From: Pseudodesulfovibrio sp.
GTDB taxonomy: Bacteria > Desulfobacterota > Desulfovibrionia > Desulfovibrionales > Desulfovibrionaceae
Assembly: GCF_028692895.1 (NCBI RefSeq)
Contig: NZ_JAQUWN010000003.1
Coordinates: 34,239 to 98,238, forward strand
Reading direction: 5' to 3'
Length of the DNA: 64,000 nt
Every line of letters starts with the position of its first letter. The stretch's first letter is position 1. Below the pieces are notes generated by a model. That model had not been told where the DNA came from. It searched no databases and was given only the letters and a program-made list of their open reading frames with translations. Positions 44,746 to 51,686 of this stretch are shown here, piece after piece. The translations under genes were made by a program, and so were the position numbers.

Positions 44746-46095
44746 CTAGCGGGCCTTGGAGCCCTTGAGCGGGAATGAGGCTATAATGCAGCACCCCTTG
44801 CCGGCCATGGCGTCGATGGACACCTCGCCGTTAAAGGCCCTGGTGCGTTCGCGGATATTGATCAACCCGTTGCCGTGCGTAATGCGGGCAGGGTCGAAAC
44901 CGACGCCGTCGTCTTCGATGAAGAGATTCAGCATCCCGTCCTGGCGGGTGAGCTGAATGTGGATGGTCCGGGCCTTCCCATGGGATATTGCGTTGTGGGT
45001 GGCCTCCTGGACGATGCGGAAGATGGGGGTGCGCAAGTCCTCGGGGATGTCCTTTTCCTCAACCGCGATGTCGACGTTGATGGACAGGCCGTTTGAATAC
45101 TCCTTGCCGAACCAGACCAGTGTGTCCGTCAGCCCCATGTCGTCCAGGATGGCCGGGCGGAGGTCCGAAACTATCCGTTGAATCTCTTTCTGGACCGTTT
45201 TCAGGTGGCGCTCAATCTCCGAGAACTGCTCCCTTTCCATTTTCCCGGTTGCGGCCATGGTGTTCAACTTCAACCGGATGCCGACCATGGTCTGCGAAAC
45301 GCCGTCGTGCATTTCGCGGCCGATTCTCGCCCGTTCGTTTTCCGTGGCTTCGAGGATCTTCTGCCTTGATACGGTGAGATCCTGAAGGCGATCGAGCATG
45401 CCGTTGAAGGAGAGGATGAGGTTGTTCATCTCATGGCTGTTGCTTTGGGCCGGAATCCTGTGGGTCAGATCTCCGTCCCCGACCACGCCGATGGCCTCGA
45501 TGAGGTTGCGGATGGGGTGCATGATGCCTCGCCACAGCGAGACGACCCAGAGCGCTGCGACCAGGCACCATGCGGCGCACACGAAGATGAGGAAGGTGTC
45601 CTTTTGGGACTGCAGCTCCAGAATCCTGCGATGATTCTCCGTCGCGATCCTGTGGGCCTTCGAGGAGAGGGCGTGCAGCAGGACCGTGAGGTGGTTCCTG
45701 CTGTAGAATTTCGCACCGGAGAAATTGCCGGTGAAGCCCTGCGTGGATTCCAGCTCGATGATCTTCTGCATCTGCTTGAATGTCGGTTCCAACTGGTCCA
45801 AATCCCGGATCATCGACGTGACGGTTTCCGAATCTCCTTCGTACTCGCCGATAGCCTTCCGCAGGGCCGACATCTTCCATTGCCACTGCCGCCGGATGCG
45901 CGGGAGGCCGCTGGAGCTGATCTCCGTGCCCAGGCGGTTGATCTGCGATACCTCGCTGACGATGTTGTAGGCCTTCTGGTTGGACCTCAGGGCTTTTTCC
46001 ACGGCGACGTCGGCAATCATGGTCCCCGCAAGCGAGGCGATCAAGATGACCGCCGCGACCGAGAAGAGAATGACGAGCCGGGTTTTGATCCTCAT
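44746..46095 (-). CDS. NarX-type sensor histidine kinase (HisKA_3)
   Basis: Kinase of 449 residues for a LuxR-type partner. TM1 is at about 8-30, a four-helix-like periplasmic sensor at 31-165, TM2 near 168-190, then HAMP. HisKA_3 has His263 in REMHDGVSQT, and HATPase_c carries the N-box VQEATHNAISHG and G-box GNGLINIRER. It lies 2 bp after a solute-binding protein gene and divergent from a LuxR-type regulator, so the three probably form one ligand-responsive pathway. The lack of ABC permease genes supports the binding protein acting as a sensor partner. Confidence 0.9.
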   Translation of the reverse strand: MRIKTRLVILFSVAAVILIASLAGTMIADVAVEKALRSNQKAYNIVSEVSQINRLGTEISSSGLPRIRRQWQWKMSALRKAIGEYEGDSETVTSMIRDLDQLEPTFKQMQKIIELESTQGFTGNFSGAKFYSRNHLTVLLHALSSKAHRIATENHRRILELQSQKDTFLIFVCAAWCLVAALWVVSLWRGIMHPIRNLIEAIGVVGDGDLTHRIPAQSNSHEMNNLILSFNGMLDRLQDLTVSRQKILEATENERARIGREMHDGVSQTMVGIRLKLNTMAATGKMEREQFSEIERHLKTVQKEIQRIVSDLRPAILDDMGLTDTLVWFGKEYSNGLSINVDIAVEEKDIPEDLRTPIFRIVQEATHNAISHGKARTIHIQLTRQDGMLNLFIEDDGVGFDPARITHGNGLINIRERTRAFNGEVSIDAMAGKGCCIIASFPLKGSKAR

Positions 46096-46097
46096 GG

Positions 46098-47072
46098 CTA
46101 CCGAATGATGGTCACCTTGCTTTCGTCGAGCCTTTCCAGCGGCTTGTAATCAATGAAATCAAGGTAGTTGCGAGGCTTGGTGCGGCTGACCAGGTTGTTG
46201 TCGATGGCCCACTGCTCGATTGTCTCCAGCGTCAGGAGCAGCGACTGCTCGAGGGTGACGTTGAAGTCCATTTCCTCCCTGACGCTTTGGTCCATGACTT
46301 CCACGGGATACTTCTTGGCCTTGGCGATAATTTCCACGCTTTCTTGCGTGTTGGTTCGGATGAAGCCGTTGGCCCGGATGATCGCCTTGAGGGCGCCGTC
46401 GATGGTCTTGGGAGAATGCCGGATGGTGTCTGCGGGAACGATGAGCAGGCAGCATTTCCGAATGATCGTGTTGTCCTGGAAGATGACCCAGTCGTCCCCG
46501 AGCTTTTTCTTGGCGTTTTCGATGGGCATGCCGTGCTGGCAGATTGCGTCCACCTCTCCCTTGGCGATGGCGTCGGGGAGCTCCTTCTTGGTCAGATAGA
46601 CGATGTTGACCTGGGCGTCGGGGATGCCGTTGAGGACCAGGAACCTGCAAAGGTAGAAGTGCGCGGTGGTCGCCCGGACCGTGCCGATCCGCTTGCCCTT
46701 GAGGTCCGCGATCTTGGTGATGCCTGCGCTTTTCTTGGCGAGGAGCTTGGTCTGGTTGTCGGTGTAGGCCAGGTTGGCGATGAGGCGGTGCTTGGTGATG
46801 TCGAAGTCCGTGAGGATGACGTTGATGGTTCCGGTCGTTGCCGCGTCATCCTTGCCGGCGAGATACTCCTCGAAAGAGACCTGGCCGTTGTTGTACGCAT
46901 CGACGCTTCCCCGAATCCCTTCCTGTTCGAAGAACCCCTTCTTTTCGGCGACGTTGACCGCCCCGGACATGGCTCCCGCGCCTGCCGAGAAGGTGAACTT
47001 GGCGGGATCGGCGTGGGCCGTCCCGGCGAGTAGGATGATGGACAATAACGCGATAATATAGCTTTTTTTCAT
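46098..47072 (-). CDS. periplasmic solute-binding protein (NMT1/SsuA-like)
   Basis: Exported protein of 324 residues with a signal peptide (1-21, ending GTAHA-D). The type II periplasmic binding fold resembles the NMT1/THI5/SsuA/NrtA group (AVNVAEKKGFFEQEGI, IADLKGKRIGTVRATTAHFY, AIAKGEVDAICQHGMPI). Such proteins bind taurine, sulfonates, nitrate or thiamine precursors. ATG 47072 follows AGGAGA. Absence of permease and ATPase genes, and immediate coupling to a kinase, suggest it presents ligand to that kinase rather than to an ABC importer. Confidence 0.87.
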   Translation of the reverse strand: MKKSYIIALLSIILLAGTAHADPAKFTFSAGAGAMSGAVNVAEKKGFFEQEGIRGSVDAYNNGQVSFEEYLAGKDDAATTGTINVILTDFDITKHRLIANLAYTDNQTKLLAKKSAGITKIADLKGKRIGTVRATTAHFYLCRFLVLNGIPDAQVNIVYLTKKELPDAIAKGEVDAICQHGMPIENAKKKLGDDWVIFQDNTIIRKCCLLIVPADTIRHSPKTIDGALKAIIRANGFIRTNTQESVEIIAKAKKYPVEVMDQSVREEMDFNVTLEQSLLLTLETIEQWAIDNNLVSRTKPRNYLDFIDYKPLERLDESKVTIIR

Positions 47073-47101
47073 ATCAGATCTCCTATCGGTTTGATTCATA
47101 A

Positions 47102-47130
47102 ATTTTATAATAATGAATAAGCGAGGGCAA
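47102..47130 (-). promoter_or_regulatory. possible sigma-70 promoter for the binding-protein/kinase pair
   Basis: On the minus strand TTGCCC (47125-47130) and TAAAAT (47102-47107) are 17 bp apart in an AT-rich stretch ahead of ATG 47072. Confidence 0.4.
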
Positions 47131-47145
47131 TAGAAACCCCCCTAT

Positions 47146-47163
47146 CACGTAGCGGTCTACGTG
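47146..47163. promoter_or_regulatory. inverted repeat CACGTAG-N4-CTACGTG in the divergent region
   Basis: A perfect 7-bp inverted repeat lies between the divergent binding-protein/kinase and regulator genes. It is a plausible operator for the LuxR-type regulator at 47522; binding is inferred from symmetry and position. Confidence 0.45.
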
Positions 47164-47328
47164 CTAATATTACATCCTGTAATTATAAGTATAATTGCGC
47201 TCATAAGGCCCATTTGCTCCGTCATGACCCTCAATTTTTGTACGGGTGCGAAGCGTACCGTTTGCGTGCTGATTCCGTATGAAATGAACAGCCGCCTATA
47301 GTAATTTGTCCGCAGAAGGAGGTGGGGC

Positions 47329-47577
47329 ATGCCCAGTATGAGGAAATCGGTCGTTGTCGCATGGCTGGAGGAGCAGTTCCAGGCCGCACGGATGAGCACT
47401 GCGGAGTTGAGTGAGATTCTCAATTGCTTGGAGGCGGGAAAAGATCTAAGCCCATTGATACGCGTTGCCAATCGTGTCGGCGACGCGACCCCCATAGAAC
47501 TTCTTGCAGCGATTGGGAACCATGCCGACACGGATTCTTATTGTAGACGATCACGAATTGGTCCGGGAGGGGCTTAA
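47329..47577 (+). CDS. small hypothetical protein upstream of the LuxR regulator
   Basis: An 82-residue frame with a near-perfect Shine-Dalgarno (AAGGAGG at 47316-47322, six bases from the ATG). No family recognised. The sequence is helical with an amphipathic core (MSTAELSEILNCLEAGKDLSPLIRVANRV is split here as two helices). It overlaps the next gene by 56 bp in another frame, so it may couple translation of the regulator. It has no membrane segment or signal peptide. Confidence 0.5.
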   Translation: MPSMRKSVVVAWLEEQFQAARMSTAELSEILNCLEAGKDLSPLIRVANRVGDATPIELLAAIGNHADTDSYCRRSRIGPGGA

Positions 47578-48169
47578 CAGCCTCATTGGAAACGACGCCG
47601 AACTCGTCGTCTGTGGCCTGGTCCCCACAGGTGAAGCCGCCATCCGGCAACTCCAGATGGACCCGCCCGATCTGTTGCTTGTCGACATGCAGATGGACGG
47701 CGTGGACGGGACCAGGGTGATCGGGGCCGCGCACTCCCTGGCCCCCGGAACCAGGGTGTTGGTGCTGTCGGCGCACTCCTCGGGATCTTACGTGCGGTCA
47801 GCCCTCCAGGCGGGGGCTCACGGCTATGTCGTGAAATCCGAGGATGGGGAAGGGATATTGCGTGCAATACGCAGCGTCCTCGCCGGGCAGTCCTATCTCA
47901 GCCCCGAGGTGACCGGGGAGGTGATGAAGGGATATGTGGAGGGGCCCGGCCAGGACATGGAGGGGCCCTTCGGCCTTCTCACCCGTCGGGAGCGGGAGCT
48001 GCTGGACCTGATGCTGGCCGGAGAGGTGAGCAACAAGGATCTGGCAAAAAGGATTTACATCAGCGAGCGGACGGTCGAGCGCCACAAGACGAACATATTC
48101 CGGAAGCTCGGGGTCGGCAGCACCAAGGAGCTTCTTTTGAAAATGGAAGGGCGCGCCCAGGGGAGCTGA
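47522..48169 (+). CDS. NarL/FixJ-family LuxR-type response regulator
   Basis: Response regulator of 215 residues. The receiver starts MPTRILIVDDHELVREGL, with phosphoacceptor Asp in LLLVDMQMDG, switch Ser in VLVLSAHS and Lys in VVKSEDG. The LuxR HTH at the C-terminus reads LTRRERELLDLMLAGEVSNK and ISERTVERHKTNI. It is the expected partner of the HisKA_3 kinase on the opposite strand. ATG 47522 is preferred; an upstream in-frame TTG at 47504 is less likely. A strong bidirectional terminator lies downstream at 48520. Confidence 0.92.
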   Translation: MPTRILIVDDHELVREGLNSLIGNDAELVVCGLVPTGEAAIRQLQMDPPDLLLVDMQMDGVDGTRVIGAAHSLAPGTRVLVLSAHSSGSYVRSALQAGAHGYVVKSEDGEGILRAIRSVLAGQSYLSPEVTGEVMKGYVEGPGQDMEGPFGLLTRRERELLDLMLAGEVSNKDLAKRIYISERTVERHKTNIFRKLGVGSTKELLLKMEGRAQGS

Positions 48170-48519
48170 TCCGCTTCCGGTTGTTCCCGGCAACGCTCCC
48201 AGGCCGCCGCCATGTGACTCCTCGGCGAGGGCGTTTCCCTCGATGATGGGCGCTGTCGACGCCACCGCCATCAGGTCCGGGAAAATCGCCGCCCCGGGAC
48301 GATCGCCGCCAGGGGGGGCGCCCCCCCATTGTCGGACCTGTTCGTGGCCTACTTCCCGCCGGGTCGGAGATGTTTCCGTCTCAGGTCCGGGCCTTCCCGA
48401 GTCCCGCGCATCATGTGAGAAGCATTCGGGGAAGGCCGCCATGCCTATGCGCCAAAGAACGGCCTTTGTCCGGCCCTCGCCCGGAAGTCATGGCAAAATG
48501 AGCAGGACGCCTGGACATG
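48170..48519. other. intergenic stretch, no gene seen
   Basis: About 350 bp between convergent genes. I see no supported frame; the only clear element is the terminator at its end. Confidence 0.6.
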
Positions 48520-48565
48520 AAAAGCCGCTCCGGCCGCCATCCTCACGGCGGCCGGAGCGGCTTTT
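48520..48565. terminator. bidirectional terminator between convergent genes
   Basis: A 19-bp perfect stem (48520-48538 with 48547-48565) begins with AAAA and ends with TTTT, so it can end transcripts from either side: the LuxR regulator and the GlmS-like gene. Confidence 0.92.
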
Positions 48566-48598
48566 GTTAACAGCTTTATCACTTACCCACAAATCCGC

Positions 48599-51421
48599 CT
48601 AGCACTGTGGGCGGCTGATGCCGACGGTCACAGTCTTGGCCTGGTGGCGGATGGTGTCGATGGGCCGGGTCATTTCCTCGATGGCCTTGTTCAGGATGGT
48701 CAGGACGTCCGGGAGCCGCGCCTCGCCGGCGCAGACGGCCGGGGACTGGTTGACCAGCCAGAGCATGTAGTTGGCCAGGGAGGCCGAGACCCGCGCGGGC
48801 AGGGCCGAGTCCGTCGCCCCGGAGGCGATCCGGTCCACGCAGGCGTTGAGCGCCGTGAGCAGGGCCGTGCGGTCCCACCTGGCCGGGTTTTCGATCATGG
48901 CCCCGAGCAGGACGCGCGCCTTGCGGAAGGGCTCGGCGTGGCCGTCGATGGCCTTGGCCGCAGAGATGCCCCACCAGTGGCCCGCCACGGTCTCGGGCAC
49001 GAAGTCCAGCCCGCCGCCCACGCGCGGCACCTTGATGGTCGCCTCGGCCACAGCGTCGAAACGGGTCTCGTCCTCGGCGCAGAAGACGATGGGCGAGCCG
49101 TTGTGCGCCTTGAAGATCGTGGTCTCCTTGACCGTGTCAGTGACCACCATCTCCGGCAGGTCCGAGGCCATGACCAGGGTCAGGGGCTCGGTGGACAGGT
49201 CGATGTGCTTCTTGTCCTCGGTGACGTCGCAGGGGATGGACTTGTAGCACAGCTCCGAGAGCTTGATGCGCACCTCCTGGGCGGCCGTGCAGTTGGCCCC
49301 GTTGCCCACCAGGGCCCAGTAGCGGTGCACCGGGGCGTATTTCTTCGCCACCTCGGCGATGGCCTCCTTGCCGGCCAGCACCGTGTCGATGGCGCCGGGC
49401 AGCCGCTCCAGGGCGTCCATGTCCAGGGCCACGGCGGACGCGTTCATGGTGCCCAGCACGTCGGCCAGCCACAGGGAGAGCAGCTTGCCCGCGGCCACCT
49501 GGGAGTAGAACGCCTTGGTGGAGGCCACGGCCATCTCCACGTCGCGGCCGTTGCTGGTGTAGATGTAGGAGTCGGACTTCTGGACCAGGGGCGAGTTGCG
49601 CCGGTTGACGATGCAGTTGACCCAGGCCCCCCGGTCGCGGCAGAGGTCCACCACCCGGTTGGTGTCCGTGGTGGTGCCGGACTGCGAGACCGGGATGAGC
49701 AGGACGTCGTCCATGGGTTCGTCGCCCATGAAGCCGATCAGCTCGCTGCCGGTGTAGGATTCGATGGAGAGCCCGCTGCCCCTCAGCGAGCGGCGGAGCA
49801 GTTGGGCCACGGCCATGGCGGCCACGGCGGCCGTTCCCTGGCCCACGCAGATGATGCGGGCGATGGGCGTCTTGCCCTGCTTGACCCGCTCGACCAGGGC
49901 CGGGCCGTTGCCGAACCCCTCGGGCAGGAAGGTCACCTCGCCGCCGCTGCGCAGGTATTTGCCGTGCAGGGTGTTGCGCACGCTTTCCGAGGCCTCGTGC
50001 ACTTCCTTCTCGATGTAGTGGGCGTATTCGCCCCGGAAGATGTCGCGGGAGAATATCTCGATCTTCTCCTCCTTGAGCGGGGCCGATCCGCTGCCGTCCA
50101 GGTAGCGGGCCTCGGGCGCGGAGCCCGCCGGGTCGGTGTCGCGCAGGATGACCGAGACGCCGCCCTGGTGATGCACGGCCATGGGATAGGAGGAACGGGC
50201 CCGGGCGGCCATGCCGTAGGCCTCGCTGGCCACCAGCCAGCCGTCGTCGGTGCGGCCCACGTAGAAGGACTGGCCCGAACCCTTCTGGGCCAGAAACTGG
50301 GAGTCGAAGTCGTTCAGGTTCTGCATGACCACGGCCAGGGAGCCCTCGCAGCGCCTGAGCACGCTGCGGAAACGCTCCTCGGCGTTCTCCTGCTGGGGCG
50401 CGTCCAGGTGGAAGAGCACGGGCAGGATCTTGGCGTCCGTGGATATGACGGGCGGGATGAACGCGCCCTTGGAAAGGACGGTCTCCTCCACCAGGGTGCG
50501 GTAGTTGTCCACGTCGCCGTTGAGGACGAACATGGTCTTTTCCAGGCCGGTGGACACGTCGCCCTCCACCAGCCCGTCCACGGGGTGGCAGTTGGGCACG
50601 GAGATGATGCCGTTGGACGCCCAGCGGGTGTGGGCGATGATGTTCACGGTGGAGAGCCCCTCGGCCATGGCCCAGAGCAGGTCGTCCGAGGCGATGAAGG
50701 CGCGCAGGGCCGCGCCGTTGTCCCCGAGCTGGCCCACGAGCTGGGCCACCTTGTAGAGGAAGCGGCAGGCGGTGCGGCCGTCGTCGAGCTTGCGCACCAG
50801 GACCTGGCGGGTGTCGGCGTTGGCGATGTGGCAGCGGTCGGCCAGCTCCTGTTTCTGGGCGGCGGTCAGCCGGAGCTCCGGGTCTCCTTCCGCGGGCAGG
50901 ATGAAGGCCACGGCGATGCCCGCCGAGTCCCGGCCGCGCACTTCGAGCTTGTCCAGGGATTCCAGGACCAGCTCGGTGGACCATGCCAGGAAGTGGCGGT
51001 CGCGCGCGGCCGTGTCGGCGCGCACGGCCCCGGGCATGATGGCCAGGGTGCGGTCGATGTTCCGGAGCATCTCGCGGTCGAGCTGCCAGAGGTAGTCGTC
51101 GAGGGACTCGCGCAACGCTTCGAGGGCGTCGGTGCGCGGGCCTTGCTCCAGCTTGACGGCGGCGGCGTTGCGCAGCCTGCGCAGGCTTTCGCGGATGGCG
51201 TCGAGCCGCGCCCGGACACCGGGGTCGGACACGGCGGCCATGTGCAGGCCGAACGACATGAGATCGTGGAAATGGGAGGCGAGTTCGCCCAGGGGCGCCG
51301 CCGCGTCCTCGATGTCGCCCGCAAGGGCGTCGGCAAAGGCGGATTCGAGGGGCGCGAGCCACTCGGTGTCGGCCGGCAGAACCCACTGCCGGTTGCTCAG
51401 GAAACTAGCGATGCCACACAT
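48599..51421 (-). CDS. enlarged GlmS-like glutamine amidotransferase / double-SIS enzyme
   Basis: Protein of 940 residues against about 610 for ordinary GlmS. It starts MCGIASF, with Cys2 as the expected N-terminal nucleophile of a class II amidotransferase. The next family motifs come late: RGRDSAG at 162-168 and HTRWAS at 264-269, where E. coli GlmS has them near 35 and 72. So about 125 and 65 extra residues are inserted, the first a helical domain. Two SIS domains follow (DDVLLIPVSQSGTTTDTNR and the equivalent second unit). Expected role: ammonia transfer to a sugar phosphate. AGGAGC lies about nine bases before the ATG. Confidence 0.83.
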   Translation of the reverse strand: MCGIASFLSNRQWVLPADTEWLAPLESAFADALAGDIEDAAAPLGELASHFHDLMSFGLHMAAVSDPGVRARLDAIRESLRRLRNAAAVKLEQGPRTDALEALRESLDDYLWQLDREMLRNIDRTLAIMPGAVRADTAARDRHFLAWSTELVLESLDKLEVRGRDSAGIAVAFILPAEGDPELRLTAAQKQELADRCHIANADTRQVLVRKLDDGRTACRFLYKVAQLVGQLGDNGAALRAFIASDDLLWAMAEGLSTVNIIAHTRWASNGIISVPNCHPVDGLVEGDVSTGLEKTMFVLNGDVDNYRTLVEETVLSKGAFIPPVISTDAKILPVLFHLDAPQQENAEERFRSVLRRCEGSLAVVMQNLNDFDSQFLAQKGSGQSFYVGRTDDGWLVASEAYGMAARARSSYPMAVHHQGGVSVILRDTDPAGSAPEARYLDGSGSAPLKEEKIEIFSRDIFRGEYAHYIEKEVHEASESVRNTLHGKYLRSGGEVTFLPEGFGNGPALVERVKQGKTPIARIICVGQGTAAVAAMAVAQLLRRSLRGSGLSIESYTGSELIGFMGDEPMDDVLLIPVSQSGTTTDTNRVVDLCRDRGAWVNCIVNRRNSPLVQKSDSYIYTSNGRDVEMAVASTKAFYSQVAAGKLLSLWLADVLGTMNASAVALDMDALERLPGAIDTVLAGKEAIAEVAKKYAPVHRYWALVGNGANCTAAQEVRIKLSELCYKSIPCDVTEDKKHIDLSTEPLTLVMASDLPEMVVTDTVKETTIFKAHNGSPIVFCAEDETRFDAVAEATIKVPRVGGGLDFVPETVAGHWWGISAAKAIDGHAEPFRKARVLLGAMIENPARWDRTALLTALNACVDRIASGATDSALPARVSASLANYMLWLVNQSPAVCAGEARLPDVLTILNKAIEEMTRPIDTIRHQAKTVTVGISRPQC

Positions 51422-51686
51422 TGAATACGTGCTCCTGATGGACGTTGCGTTCGTTGGCGAGGGCGTCGGCGACCGTCGGACGGGCCGTCCGCGCGGCCTC
51501 AGAATTACTGTAGATGCCCCCGCATTGCAAGAAAAGAGGGGGAGAGGGATTGCGCCTTGGCATACGCACTGGACAAGAATTTGCTTATGGTCTAGTTGCG
51601 TGGGATTGTCGGATTCAGGCGCCAGGGGAGGCGGCTGTACGGCGCGGCGGCATTTTAGGGCATGTCGCAGGGAGTCAGACAGGGAC

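Noticed and set aside
46098..47072. ABC import operon around the solute-binding protein
   Set aside because: No permease or ATPase gene lies on either side; the neighbour is a kinase, so a sensory role fits better.
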